From contig JAXEJQ010000024.1 of assembly GCA_034101475.1 (NCBI GenBank), positions 7,313 to 71,312 of the forward strand: 64,000 bases of DNA, written 5' to 3'. The notes under the pieces were generated by a model. That model was not told where the DNA came from. It searched no databases and saw only the letters and a list, made by a program, of their open reading frames with translations. The stretch is from Limivivens sp034101475. GTDB lineage: Bacteria > Bacillota > Clostridia > Lachnospirales > Lachnospiraceae. Below are positions 1 through 9,153 of the stretch, piece by piece. Made by a program: the position numbers and the translations under genes. Each line of letters begins with the position of its first letter. The first letter of the stretch is position 1.

Positions 1-326
1 TTGCCCTTGCGTTTAATGGGATTACCAGTCTCAGTGTGCGTCCTCTGCAGATGATTACCGGTATGGGAATTGGAATTTCTGCGCTGAGTTTTCTGGGGGT
101 TTTGTGGTCGGTTATTGAGTACTTTGTTGGCAGGACTGTTTCAGGCTGGGCCAGTATGACCTGCATTGTGTGTTTTGTCAGCGGGGTGCAGATGATCAGC
201 CTGGGTATTATCGGAGAGTATATCGGGAAAATTTATCTGGAGACAAAACAGCGTCCACGTTATATTGTCAGTGAGAAAACGGATCTGTCGAACAGAGAGG
301 AAAAGATCGAGAGGAAGGAAAGTTGA
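1..326 (+). CDS. C-terminal part of a GT2 polyprenyl-phosphate glycosyltransferase (5' truncated by window)
   Basis: The reading frame is open from base 3, so the gene begins upstream of the window. The visible ~107 residues start with FNGITSLSVRPL, then two hydrophobic segments and GEYIGKIYLETKQRPRY. That is the usual C-terminus of GtrB/DPM1-like family 2 glycosyltransferases, which load a sugar onto a polyprenyl-phosphate carrier at the inner face of the membrane. The stop overlaps the start of the FAD oxidoreductase gene. The GT39-type enzymes two and three genes downstream would use such a lipid-linked sugar, so an operon for surface glycosylation is likely. The donor sugar cannot be told from this fragment. 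Confidence 0.85.
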   Translation, partial: ALAFNGITSLSVRPLQMITGMGIGISALSFLGVLWSVIEYFVGRTVSGWASMTCIVCFVSGVQMISLGIIGEYIGKIYLETKQRPRYIVSEKTDLSNREEKIERKES

Positions 327-1894
327 AAAAGAAAGTAATGATTATCGGAGCCGGACCGGCAGGGCTTACTGCAGGATGTGAACTTCTGCGCCAGTCTGCA
401 GAATATGATGTTATGATTTTAGAGGAAAGTGAAGCGACAGGAGGAATTTCCAAAACGATTCAAAGCCGGGGAAACCGGATGGATCTGGGCGGTCATCGTT
501 TTTTTACAAAAAACAGGCAGGTAATGGACTGGTGGCTTGAACTTCTGCCGCTGCAGGGAGCGCCTTCTTATGATGATAAAATTCTTGGGAGGGAGAGTGA
601 ACTGTCGGAAAACGGCCCGGATCCGGAAAAAGAGGATCGGGTTTTTCTGAAACGGCAGAGAATATCCAGGATCTATTATAAGAACCGGTTTTTTGATTAT
701 CCCGTTAAAATGAACCTGGCCACAATCAGAAATCTGGGTTTTGCCACAACGCTGGAGGCTGGTTTCAGTTATCTGAAAGTGCTGCTCCATAAACGTCCGG
801 AAAATTCCCTTGAGGATTTTTACATAAATCGATTCGGCAGTAAATTATATCAAATCTTTTTTGCGGATTATACGGAAAAACTCTGGGGACGTCATCCCAG
901 AGAAATTTCTCCGGACTGGGGAGCACAGCGGGTAAAAGGCCTGTCTGTCCTTGCGGTTCTGAAAGATATTCTGGGGAAAGTTGTTCCGGGAACAGAGCGG
1001 AACGTGGAAACTTCTCTGATTGAATCTTTTTATTATCCGAAGTATGGACCGGGACAGATGTGGGAAGCAGCAGCCGAAGAGTTTGTACGGCTTGGCGGTG
1101 AGCTTCGCACCGGCTGCAGAGTCGGCGGGATCCGGATGGAGGACGGAAAACAGCGGATCGCAGATGTTTTTGTTGAAGAAAACGGAAGTCTGAGAAAAGA
1201 AACAGTGGATATTGTTATATCCAGTATGCCTCTGAAGGATCTGATTGGATGTATGAATCATGTTCCGGATTCTGAACGGCGGATTGCGGAAGGTCTTCCT
1301 TATCGGGATTTTGTTACGGTCGGATTGCTGGTGAAAAATCTGAAGCTGAAAAATGAAACATCCATGAAGACTCTGGGAGGGATCATTCCGGACTGCTGGA
1401 TTTATGTCCAGGATAAGGGGGTAAAGCTCGGGAGAATTCAGATTTTCAATAACTGGTCTCCTTATATGGTGAAAGAACCGGAAGATACCATCTGGATGGG
1501 ATTGGAGTATTTTTGCACAGAGGGTGACAGGTTCTGGAATATGACGAATGAGGAATGGATGAATTTCGGGAAAAAGGAACTGATTCAGATTGGGATTCTG
1601 GATCAGGATACTGAGATTCTGGAGTTTCATTGTGAAAAAGTAAAAAAAGCCTATCCGGCTTATTTTGACACCTATAAGGATATTTCGAAACTGGAACACT
1701 GGCTGAACGGAATAGAAAACCTGTATTGTATCGGCAGAAACGGCCAGCACCGCTATAATAATATGGACCATTCCATGCTGACAGCATTTGAGGCGGTAAG
1801 AGTGCTGCTTTCCGGTTCGGCGGATAAATCCTCCATCTGGAAAGTGAATACAGAGAAAGAATATCATGAAGAAAACAAAGGAGCAGGAGTATGA
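323..1894 (+). CDS. FAD/NAD(P)-binding oxidoreductase, UDP-galactopyranose mutase/HemY-like
   Basis: The 523-residue protein opens with a Rossmann dinucleotide motif (IIGAGPAGLTAGCELL, about residues 7-22) and ends with a conserved FAD-contacting segment containing GRNGQHRYNNMDHS, typical of the COG1232 amine-oxidase/UDP-galactopyranose-mutase-like group. I chose the TTG at 323 because AGGAAGG lies just upstream and the frame overlaps the GT2 stop (translational coupling). Its own stop overlaps the ATG of the next gene. In surface-polysaccharide operons such enzymes modify sugar nucleotides or lipid-linked sugars. The substrate here is not known; the context suggests a step in preparing the sugar used by the neighbouring glycosyltransferases. 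Confidence 0.8.
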   Translation: MKKKVMIIGAGPAGLTAGCELLRQSAEYDVMILEESEATGGISKTIQSRGNRMDLGGHRFFTKNRQVMDWWLELLPLQGAPSYDDKILGRESELSENGPDPEKEDRVFLKRQRISRIYYKNRFFDYPVKMNLATIRNLGFATTLEAGFSYLKVLLHKRPENSLEDFYINRFGSKLYQIFFADYTEKLWGRHPREISPDWGAQRVKGLSVLAVLKDILGKVVPGTERNVETSLIESFYYPKYGPGQMWEAAAEEFVRLGGELRTGCRVGGIRMEDGKQRIADVFVEENGSLRKETVDIVISSMPLKDLIGCMNHVPDSERRIAEGLPYRDFVTVGLLVKNLKLKNETSMKTLGGIIPDCWIYVQDKGVKLGRIQIFNNWSPYMVKEPEDTIWMGLEYFCTEGDRFWNMTNEEWMNFGKKELIQIGILDQDTEILEFHCEKVKKAYPAYFDTYKDISKLEHWLNGIENLYCIGRNGQHRYNNMDHSMLTAFEAVRVLLSGSADKSSIWKVNTEKEYHEENKGAGV

Positions 1895-4227
1895 CTTCCG
1901 TATATTTTGCAGTTGGGATCACACTTTTCCTATATTGGATTATTTTTCTTGCCAGAAAAAAGACAGGGCTTCCGGACTATTCCAAAGCGGAACTGGTGAT
2001 TTTCTGGCTTCTCACAAGAGTTATGCCGATCTGTATGCTTTCAGAAAAGCAGTTTGGCATATGGCGGAATTTTCTGCTGGAGCTCCCGATGCTGGCCCTG
2101 ATTATTTTTCTGTTTCAAAACAGGCAGGAGCAAAAAATCAGACGCTGCTATTATGCGTGCTATCTGTTTCAGCCCTATTCTATTCTGGCCATTCTTTCCG
2201 GGAGCGCGGGGAAAATGCTGCCGCTGTTTGGGCTGCTTCTGTTTATGGGTTTTTGCGATGCATACATGAAAAAAAGGGACGGAAATCTGCTGGTATTTCT
2301 TCCGGAATATCTTCTGGAATGCACAGGGGTATTCTGCTGGTTCACTGCAGCAGAGCTGTTTGGACAGCGGTTTTCAGACATTTTTCGTACAGAGGAGATT
2401 CCCATGCTGTATGTTCTGGCGCTGGCCCTTATCGGAATCGGCATTGTGAGATTGATTCTGCGGCTGATCCGGAAGGATTTTCCGGAATGCTTCCTCTCCC
2501 GGGAAACGGAAAAAGGAAACGGATGTTTCTGTGAGGACAGAAAAAGCCAGGAATTGAAGGTGAAAGATCTTCTTCTGATGATTTTTTTTACAGTCTCCTT
2601 TGCAGCGGTGGTTTTTTTTCGCCTCGGCAGCTTTCGGGTGCCGGAAACCTTCTGGAAGCTGGAACAGGGACAAAACAGGAGTAATGAAATTGTCCTTGGC
2701 TTTGACAGAGAAGTAAATCTGTCAAAAATCTATATTTATCTGGGATATAACGGAAAACGTGTGATGTCCTTTTCCCTGCTGAACAGTGAGAATACGGAAT
2801 GGAACATTTTTGACAGTAAACATACAGTACAAAGTGCTTTCTGCTGGAATGAAGTGTCTGTGAATCAACCGGTGGAAACCCTGGGAATTGTTTTACTGGA
2901 AGGCAGTGCCTATATTCATGAAATTGTGTGCCTGGATTCGGCAGGAAACCGGATTTTACCGAAAAATGCAGCTTATTATGGCAGTCTGTTCGATGAGCAG
3001 GGGCTGTTTCCGGAAAAAAGAACGTATTATGATCAGACGATGTTTGATGAGGTGTATCATGCCAGAACGGCCTATGAATTTCTCAATGAACTGCCGATTT
3101 ATGAAAATACCCATCCGCCTTTAGGAAAGAGCATTATTTCTCTTGGAATCAGAGCATTCGGAGCGAATCCTTTTGGATGGCGTGTCATGTGTGCGCTTCT
3201 GGGAACGCTTATGGTGCCGGTTTTGTATCTGTTTGCCCACAGGATATTCCGAAGCACAACGGCAGCAAGCTTTGCAACGATCCTGCTCTGTACAGAGTTT
3301 ATGCATTTCACGCTGTCCCGGATTGCCACCCTCGATATTCTTGTTGCGTTTTTTGTTTTACTGATGTTTTATTTTATGTACCTGTTTGTAAGCAGCGGCG
3401 GTCCGAATAAAAGTCTTTGCAGGCAAATGCTTTATCTTTTCCTGTGTGGCTGTTCCATGGCTCTGGCTGTTTCCACAAAATGGACGGGTGTTTATGCGGC
3501 AGCAGGGATTGCGGTTCTTTTCTTTGTATCTCTCTGGGAGAAGATCGGAGGAAAAGACGGAATACAAGTACATAAGAGATACCTGATCTATCTGTCCATC
3601 GGGTGCTGTGTGTTTTTTATTGCCATTCCGCTGACGGTTTATGTGCTTTCCTATATTCCCTTTACGAAGGTTTATACGGACAAGGGACTGCTTCAGGCGG
3701 CGATTGATAATGCGAAGCTGATGTTCGGCTACCATGTAGATACGGTTTTTGAGCATCCGTATCTGTCAGAATGGTATGAGTGGCTTGTGGACCGGAAGCC
3801 GCTCCTGGACAGTTATACTGTGCTGGAGGATGGTTACATCAGTACGATTGCTACGTTCGGAAATCCTCTGGTCTGGTGGGGAGGCCTGATTGCGCTGGTT
3901 CATCAGTTTTATTTGTGGCGTGTTCAAAAATGCAAAAATGCCCGGTATCTGATTCTGGCTTATTTTTCGACGCTGCTTCCATGGCTTTTTATTCATCGGA
4001 CTGTTTTTATTTACCAGTATTATCTTTCTTCGATGACGTTGATTCTTATGATCGGCAACTCCGTCGTTCATTTGAAAAAAGGGAAAAAAATCATGATTCT
4101 TTTGTCTGTTGTATCCATCAGTCTGTTTTTCCTGTTTTACCCGGTGATTTCCGGATCCCCGGTTAAAGCGGATTATGTAAACCAGGTGCTGGAATGGATG
4201 CATACCTGGAAATTTGCTTTAGGATAG
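1891..4227 (+). CDS. PMT-type (GT39) phospholipid-carrier-dependent glycosyltransferase
   Basis: This 778-residue multi-pass membrane protein has the protein O-mannosyltransferase signature: the acidic pair in FDEVYHARTAYE (D386-E387) followed by THPPLGKSIISLGIRAFG, then a run of transmembrane helices and a C-terminal 4TMC-like region. PMTs transfer a sugar from polyprenyl phosphate to Ser/Thr of exported proteins on the outer face of the membrane. It is unusual that about 200 residues of extra membrane helices and about 180 residues of probably extracytoplasmic sequence come before the catalytic DE motif, which normally sits in the first loop. It overlaps the upstream gene by 4 bp. A Ser/Thr-rich wall protein is encoded 1.7 kb downstream. 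Confidence 0.85.
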   Translation: MTSVYFAVGITLFLYWIIFLARKKTGLPDYSKAELVIFWLLTRVMPICMLSEKQFGIWRNFLLELPMLALIIFLFQNRQEQKIRRCYYACYLFQPYSILAILSGSAGKMLPLFGLLLFMGFCDAYMKKRDGNLLVFLPEYLLECTGVFCWFTAAELFGQRFSDIFRTEEIPMLYVLALALIGIGIVRLILRLIRKDFPECFLSRETEKGNGCFCEDRKSQELKVKDLLLMIFFTVSFAAVVFFRLGSFRVPETFWKLEQGQNRSNEIVLGFDREVNLSKIYIYLGYNGKRVMSFSLLNSENTEWNIFDSKHTVQSAFCWNEVSVNQPVETLGIVLLEGSAYIHEIVCLDSAGNRILPKNAAYYGSLFDEQGLFPEKRTYYDQTMFDEVYHARTAYEFLNELPIYENTHPPLGKSIISLGIRAFGANPFGWRVMCALLGTLMVPVLYLFAHRIFRSTTAASFATILLCTEFMHFTLSRIATLDILVAFFVLLMFYFMYLFVSSGGPNKSLCRQMLYLFLCGCSMALAVSTKWTGVYAAAGIAVLFFVSLWEKIGGKDGIQVHKRYLIYLSIGCCVFFIAIPLTVYVLSYIPFTKVYTDKGLLQAAIDNAKLMFGYHVDTVFEHPYLSEWYEWLVDRKPLLDSYTVLEDGYISTIATFGNPLVWWGGLIALVHQFYLWRVQKCKNARYLILAYFSTLLPWLFIHRTVFIYQYYLSSMTLILMIGNSVVHLKKGKKIMILLSVVSISLFFLFYPVISGSPVKADYVNQVLEWMHTWKFALG

Positions 4228-4237
4228 GAGAGAGAAG

Positions 4238-5698
4238 ATGAGATTCTGGAAAGAAGAAAAGTTGGGTCAGTATTTTGCGGTTATTCTGGCAACGGTTTTT
4301 TCGTATCTTTTGTGCCGGATTCTGAAAATATCCGGCCAGCCGGCAAGTATTCAATGGTTCCTGTTTGCCTGCCTGGGCCTGGTGAGTGTACGGATGGTTT
4401 GGAAATGGCGAAAATACAGGGCGAATGAAGAAATTCTGGTTCGGGAAATTCTGATCATGGGCATCCTCATGCGGATTGGCTATATGCTGTATACGGGATG
4501 TGAGGTGCGCAGTCATGATATGTTTGAGATTGATGTAAATGGCGCAGGACATGCCGGATATCTGCTGCAGGTGATGACGAAAGGGAGATTGCCGGAGAGC
4601 AATTTTCGACAATGTTATCAGCAGCCGTTCTTTTATTTTCTCGGATCTCTGTTTTCCGGGGGGATTAACACGCTTTTGTCCTGCAGGGACAGCTATTTTC
4701 TGGTAGACGCAGCAAAGACCGTCTCGTGCTCGGCTTCCTGTATCAGTCTGCTTCTGTGCAGAAGCATCAGCAGGGAATGCGGGCTGCGTGGGAAAGGAGA
4801 GCTGACAGCGGTTACGCTTACGGCCTTCCTTCCGGCATTTTATCTGACGGGAGGCAGAGTCACCCCGGATGCACTTGCTGCCATGTTCATGCTGCTGGAA
4901 TTTTTGTATACGATTCGCTGGATCAAAGAGCCAGGCTGGAAACATACGGTTTTGCTGGCGATTATTTACGGCTGCGGGGTCATGACGAAAATATCCTGCA
5001 GCGTGATCGCGATCCTGACAGCAGCGGTATTCTTGAAAAAGCTGTACGATGCTTTGCGGAAAAAAACAGGCGATTTCAGATCATTGCTGGGAAAATATGC
5101 GGTTTTTGGCCTTATCAGTCTTCCGCTTGGCTTGTGGTACAGTGTGCGGAATTACATTCGATTTCATCAGGATTTTCAGTATGTGCCGCGAATTTCAGAA
5201 ACATCGGAACTCTATACGGGAATGCATTCCATTACAGAGCGTTTTTGGGGAATCGATGTATCCAGCCTTTTTCAGACACCCTATGTGAATATCTGGGAGG
5301 ATTATAATGCACCGGTATATTATCTGAAATCTTCCTGCTTCGGAGAATTCACCTACCAGGTGCCCGGTTGGATCCCTGCATTGCTTTTATTCAGTGCATT
5401 TGGAATCGCTGTCGCCTGTGGCGCAGCACTTCTCTGGCAGATCAGACAAAAGAACGGGGAATGGACGGGGTATCTCTGCGCGGGAATTTTTCTGATTTTT
5501 TATGTAAGCATGTTGGTTTTTTATCAGAAGTATCCTTTTGCGTGCAGTATGGATTTTCGGTATATGATTTTTATGGTTGTTCCGGCGGGAATTCTCCTGG
5601 GAAAGTATGCAGAAGCACATCAGCAGCGATGTGGATGGATCAACACCGGACTTTTCCTGTTTGCAGTCAGTTCCTGCCTGATGTACGGTATTATTTGA
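4238..5698 (+). CDS. GT39/ArnT-like membrane glycosyltransferase
   Basis: The 486-residue protein is almost entirely hydrophobic with about ten predicted membrane helices. Near residues 89-105 it carries HDMFEIDVNGAGHAGY, which has the acidic-loop and GHAGY layout of GT39/PMT_2 family enzymes. It starts 10 bp after the PMT gene with a GGAGAG ribosome site and is the last gene of the glycosylation operon. The likely role is a second lipid-carrier-dependent sugar transfer outside the membrane. Family membership is read from pattern only, and the acceptor is unknown. Confidence 0.7.
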   Translation: MRFWKEEKLGQYFAVILATVFSYLLCRILKISGQPASIQWFLFACLGLVSVRMVWKWRKYRANEEILVREILIMGILMRIGYMLYTGCEVRSHDMFEIDVNGAGHAGYLLQVMTKGRLPESNFRQCYQQPFFYFLGSLFSGGINTLLSCRDSYFLVDAAKTVSCSASCISLLLCRSISRECGLRGKGELTAVTLTAFLPAFYLTGGRVTPDALAAMFMLLEFLYTIRWIKEPGWKHTVLLAIIYGCGVMTKISCSVIAILTAAVFLKKLYDALRKKTGDFRSLLGKYAVFGLISLPLGLWYSVRNYIRFHQDFQYVPRISETSELYTGMHSITERFWGIDVSSLFQTPYVNIWEDYNAPVYYLKSSCFGEFTYQVPGWIPALLLFSAFGIAVACGAALLWQIRQKNGEWTGYLCAGIFLIFYVSMLVFYQKYPFACSMDFRYMIFMVVPAGILLGKYAEAHQQRCGWINTGLFLFAVSSCLMYGII

Positions 5699-5800
5699 AA
5701 AAATGGTAACTGCTAAGAGCCAACCTCCAAAATACTTCGCATTTCGTCGATGGGATGACGGCAATTCTGATTTTTTTTTCTGAATTGGGAGATAAAATGC

Positions 5801-5829
5801 TTGACAGAAACAGGAAAAAAATGTAGCAT
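5801..5829 (+). promoter_or_regulatory. Sigma-A type promoter for the surface protein gene
   Basis: TTGACA at 5801-5806 and TAGCAT at 5824-5829 are separated by exactly 17 bp. The surface protein starts 142 bp downstream, and its leader contains an element B hairpin. Confidence 0.55.
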
Positions 5830-5873
5830 TGATTTAATAGGTTATTCTTTTATCATGGAATTTTAAGATGCAG

Positions 5874-5930
5874 GATTGTGGAAGTGCGAAGCACGGAACA
5901 ATCCGTATGGCATCTTTTGACCCCAACATC
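5874..5930 (+). repeat. Element B hairpin copy in the leader of the surface protein gene
   Basis: GGATTGT pairs with ACAATCC around an inner GTGC-GAA-GCAC stem-loop. The 3' flank (CGTATGGCATCTTTTGACCC) recurs in inverted orientation at 25803-25860. Related hairpins lie at 37212-37245, 37868-37898 and 46699-46795. Confidence 0.7.
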
Positions 5931-5970
5931 ATTTTAAGAGTATAACCAAAAAAAGAAGGGGGATACTTCA

Positions 5971-7179
5971 GTGAAAAATTTTGGTATGAAGAAAAAGAAA
6001 AAATCTTCTGTTCTTCTGGCAGCGATGATGTCTGCAGCACTGTTATGTGGAAATACTGCTGCGGCAGCGGCGTCTGCGACGATTGTCAGCGGAAATGGCG
6101 GGACGTATATCAAGGGATCAGGAATAACGTATAGCCTGGGAGTCCAAGGGGATCACGAGAAGCTCCGCGGAGTGTCTGTGGATAACGTGGATGTTCCTTC
6201 CGGCAGTTACGGTCTTTCCGGAAATACGGCACCTGCTACGAGCAAAGCACCGGAGACTGAAACCGAGACCGAAACAGAAGTAGAAACGGAAAGCGAAACC
6301 GAGACCGAAACAGAAGTGGAAACGGAAAGTGAAACCGAGACCGAAACAGAAGTAGAAACGGAAAGTGAGACCGAAAGCGAGACTGAGACCGAGACAGAAG
6401 TAGAAACGGAAAGCGAGTCTGAAACTGAGACCGAAACAGAAAGTGAGACTGAGACAGAAACTGAAAGCGAGACCGAAACAGAAGCAGTAACAGAAAGTGA
6501 GACCGAGACAGAAACAGAAAGCGAGACCGAAACAGAAGCAGTAACAGAAAGCGAGACCGAGACGGAAGCGGTAACGGAAAGTGAGACTGAGACGGAAGCT
6601 GTAACGGAAAGCGAGACTGAGACAGAAACGGAAAGCGAGACTGAAACCGAACCGGAAACCAGTGAAGTACCGGAAACGACGGAAGTACCGGTGACCAGTG
6701 AAGCACCATATACGAGTGAAGCGCCATATACGAGTGAAGCTCCATATACGAGTGAAGCGCCATATACGACGGAAGTGCCGGTAACGAGTGAAGCGCCATA
6801 TACGAGTGAAGCGCCGGATGAAACAGCAGTGCCAAAGATGGGAGCAGCAATCAGTTATAATCTTCTGAGTCCAATGCAGGTATATGCGGAAGAATCGGTA
6901 TTTTCTGTGGAGATTTCCAGTGACTTTATGGATGGGCTGTCTGTAGGTGCGCATACGATAACGCTGGAATTTGAAGATGGAAGTGTTGATGCTACTGTAT
7001 ATGTAAAGGAAGCAGAGAATACTGCTACCCAGGGACCGTCAGGAGCAGCACAGACAACAGCCGCTTCCGGTCCTGATACCGGTGATACGACTCAGACAGG
7101 CCTGTATCTGATTCTTGCGGCTGTAAGTGGAGGAGTCATTTTTGCCTTCAGAAAAAGAAAGATTTCTGTTGAAAAATAA
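5971..7179 (+). CDS. Sortase-anchored surface protein with Glu/Thr/Ser repeat stalk
   Basis: The 402-residue protein starts at a GTG with GGGGG eight bases upstream. It has a Lys-rich signal peptide (about residues 1-35), a short N-terminal domain, a stalk of ETETE/SETETE repeats (about 96-230), a run of PYTSEA/TTEVPVTSEA repeats (about 240-285), a small folded region, and a C-terminal sorting signal: GPDTGD near residue 368, a hydrophobic helix and a RKRK tail. It is therefore secreted and probably linked to peptidoglycan by a class of sortase that accepts (S/G)PxTGD sites. The Thr/Ser-rich stalk lies right after a PMT-containing operon, so it is a good candidate for O-glycosylation (inference). 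The function of the folded part is not recognised. Confidence 0.8.
   Translation: MKNFGMKKKKKSSVLLAAMMSAALLCGNTAAAAASATIVSGNGGTYIKGSGITYSLGVQGDHEKLRGVSVDNVDVPSGSYGLSGNTAPATSKAPETETETETEVETESETETETEVETESETETETEVETESETESETETETEVETESESETETETESETETETESETETEAVTESETETETESETETEAVTESETETEAVTESETETEAVTESETETETESETETEPETSEVPETTEVPVTSEAPYTSEAPYTSEAPYTSEAPYTTEVPVTSEAPYTSEAPDETAVPKMGAAISYNLLSPMQVYAEESVFSVEISSDFMDGLSVGAHTITLEFEDGSVDATVYVKEAENTATQGPSGAAQTTAASGPDTGDTTQTGLYLILAAVSGGVIFAFRKRKISVEK
6256..6830 (+). repeat. Coding tandem repeats (GAAACNGAGACN-like and PYTSEA units)
   Basis: About 400 bp of degenerate 6- to 24-bp units encode alternating Glu and Thr/Ser. They are followed by 18-bp units encoding PYTSEA. 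The repeat may vary in copy number between strains. Confidence 0.85.
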
Positions 7180-7213
7180 GAAAAACAGAAACTGAATAAA
7201 GTATAACGGTATT

Positions 7214-7250
7214 AAAAAACCGGAACTCGATAAAGGAGTTCCGGTTTTTT
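7214..7250. terminator. Bidirectional terminator between surface protein gene and murC
   Basis: The 15-bp perfect stem AAAAAACCGGAACTC / GAGTTCCGGTTTTTT carries an A-run on one side and a T-run on the other, so it can end transcription from both convergent genes. Confidence 0.9.
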
Positions 7251-7321
7251 TAATGTATATCATGTGGCAGCCCTGCCGCACACTGTGACACAGGGAAGAA
7301 ACCGCGGCTCTGAGACCGGGT

Positions 7322-8701
7322 TCACTGTCCCAGAAGATGCTCGCCGATTTTTACCACATCACCGGCGCCCATGGTGATCAGAACGTCGCCCTGGCTGCAG
7401 TTTTCCAGGAGGAAGTTCTCAATGGCATCAAAGGACGGAAAATAGTGAGCCTCTGTGCCCAGCTCCTGAATTTTTGCCTGAAGGGTCTGGGAACTGATCC
7501 CCAGGTTGTCAGTCTCCCGGGCGGCATAGATATCGGCCAGAACCACTTTGTCTGCCAGAGAAAGGGCCTGGGCGAAATCATCCATCAAAGCCTTTGTACG
7601 GGTGTAGGTGTGGGGCTGGAAAACGCACCACAGGGTTTTGTGGGGCATATTCCGGGCAGCCGTCAGGGTTGCCTTGATCTCTGTGGGATGGTGGGCGTAG
7701 TCATCGATAATGGTGACGCCGCCGATCTCGCCTTTTTTCTGGAAGCGTCTGTCCGTGCCTCCGAAGGCAGCCAGTCCCTCCAGCATGGTTTCCATGGGGA
7801 TGTCCAGCAGGTCGCCAAGAGCCAGGGCAGCTGTGGCATTGGAAACATTGTGGATACCGGGCACATTCAGGGAAACACGGCCCAGCTCCTCACCGGCTCT
7901 GCAGAAGGTGAAGCTTCCGTGGGCATTTTCATCAAAGGTAATGTCCGAGGGATAATAGTCGTTTTCTGCGGAAGAGCCATATGTAATCACCCGGCAGTCC
8001 AGGCCGTCGGTAATCTCCTGATAATCGGCGATATCCCCATTGATAATCAGGGTGCCGTCGGAGGGCAGCTTTTCGGCAAATTTCCGGAAGGAATTCCGGA
8101 TATCCTGAAGATCTTTGAAGAAATCCAGATGATCGGCGTCAATGTTCAGGATCAGGCTGATTTTCGGGAAAAAGCTTAAAAAGCTGTTGGTATATTCACA
8201 GGCTTCGGTGATGAAGGTCTCGTGTCCGCCGACCCGGATATTTCCATGGATGGCCTGAAGAATACCGCCAACGGAAATGGTGGGATCCTTGCCTGCGGCC
8301 AGCAGGATATGGGAAGCCATGGAGGTGGTGGTCGTCTTTCCGTGGGTTCCGGATACGGCGATGGGAACCTGATAATTTTTCATAATCTGGCCCAGCAGCT
8401 CCGCGCGGGTCAGCATGGGAATGCCCTTTTCCACAGCAGCGGCATATTCCGGATTATCCGGGTGAATGGCAGCCGTGTAAACCACAAGGTCTGTACCTTC
8501 CTGGATGTTGGAGGCGCGCTGCCCATAGAAAACAGAGGCACCCTGGCTCTCAAGATGGAGAGTCAGCGGGGACTCCTTGGCATCGGAGCCGGTGACGGTA
8601 AAATGCTGATCCAGAAGAATCTCGGCCAGGCCGCTCATGCTGATGCCGCCGATGCCGATGAAGTGAACGTGAAGTGGGGTTTTAAAATCTATCTGGTACA
8701 T
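7322..8701 (-). CDS. murC: UDP-N-acetylmuramate--L-alanine ligase
   Basis: MurC adds L-Ala to UDP-MurNAc with ATP in the cytoplasm, the first amino-acid step of peptidoglycan precursor synthesis. The 459-residue length fits the family. The N-terminal Rossmann motif HFIGIGGISMSGLAEIL, the ATP loop SGTHGKTTTTSM (about residues 115-126), and the later NIDADHLD and DDYAHHPTEI motifs are all intact. The ATG has GGAGA seven bases upstream. The gene stands alone, converges with the surface protein gene at a shared terminator, and has its own promoter. Confidence 0.97.
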   Translation of the reverse strand: MYQIDFKTPLHVHFIGIGGISMSGLAEILLDQHFTVTGSDAKESPLTLHLESQGASVFYGQRASNIQEGTDLVVYTAAIHPDNPEYAAAVEKGIPMLTRAELLGQIMKNYQVPIAVSGTHGKTTTTSMASHILLAAGKDPTISVGGILQAIHGNIRVGGHETFITEACEYTNSFLSFFPKISLILNIDADHLDFFKDLQDIRNSFRKFAEKLPSDGTLIINGDIADYQEITDGLDCRVITYGSSAENDYYPSDITFDENAHGSFTFCRAGEELGRVSLNVPGIHNVSNATAALALGDLLDIPMETMLEGLAAFGGTDRRFQKKGEIGGVTIIDDYAHHPTEIKATLTAARNMPHKTLWCVFQPHTYTRTKALMDDFAQALSLADKVVLADIYAARETDNLGISSQTLQAKIQELGTEAHYFPSFDAIENFLLENCSQGDVLITMGAGDVVKIGEHLLGQ

Positions 8702-8784
8702 AGAAAGTCTCCTTACTATAAACAGGATCGTCCATGGGATACTTTTCCCTTAGAAGAAGGATGGAACAATCCCTTATTTCTATT

Positions 8785-8813
8785 ATTATAACCTTTTCCG
8801 CATGAAATGAAAA
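8785..8813 (-). promoter_or_regulatory. Promoter of murC
   Basis: On the minus strand TTTTCA (8808-8813) and a perfect TATAAT (8785-8790) are 17 bp apart, about 85 bp upstream of the murC start. Confidence 0.6.
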
Positions 8814-9086
8814 GAGTCTATTGCGGGAAATCCGTTCGTCAGCCGTTCAGGAGGGGACTGCACCTGAAAGAATCGGGGCAGCCGGTATCCTCAGAAGTAC
8901 GAAAAATCTACATAATGTGCCAAAATCTTCCAAACATCGTAAAAATCAAACAAAATAAAACAAAAAACCTCAACCAATAAAGTGCATAATGGACAATTAT
9001 TCGATGAAACACAAAAATTTTTGACGAATGAATTTGTGAAAAATGTTAAAAACAAAGAAAAATTTTTTCTGATTTTGTAAAAAGTG
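8814..9086. other. AT-rich gene-free stretch between murC and glgC promoters
   Basis: No convincing reading frame, hairpin or repeat was seen. From about 8910 the sequence becomes very A/T-rich with many A-tracts, which may act as UP-like or curved DNA upstream of the glgC promoter. Confidence 0.5.
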
Positions 9087-9115
9087 TTCACTATTCCGGG
9101 AAACTGTGTTATAAT
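9087..9115 (+). promoter_or_regulatory. Promoter of glgC-glgD
   Basis: TTCACT (9087-9092) and a perfect TATAAT (9110-9115) are separated by 17 bp and preceded by A/T tracts. Confidence 0.65.
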
Positions 9116-9153
9116 GATTAAACATAAATTAACTTACAACAAGAGGTGATAGC

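Noticed and set aside
6256..6830. Repeat region looks superficially like a CRISPR array
   Set aside because: Units are 6-24 bp without unique spacers, lie inside a reading frame, and no cas genes are nearby.
6118..6954. Long open frames on the minus strand through the surface protein repeats
   Set aside because: They are a by-product of the codon repeats of the plus-strand gene, which has a signal peptide and sorting signal; the minus products are low-complexity Phe/Arg/Leu strings.
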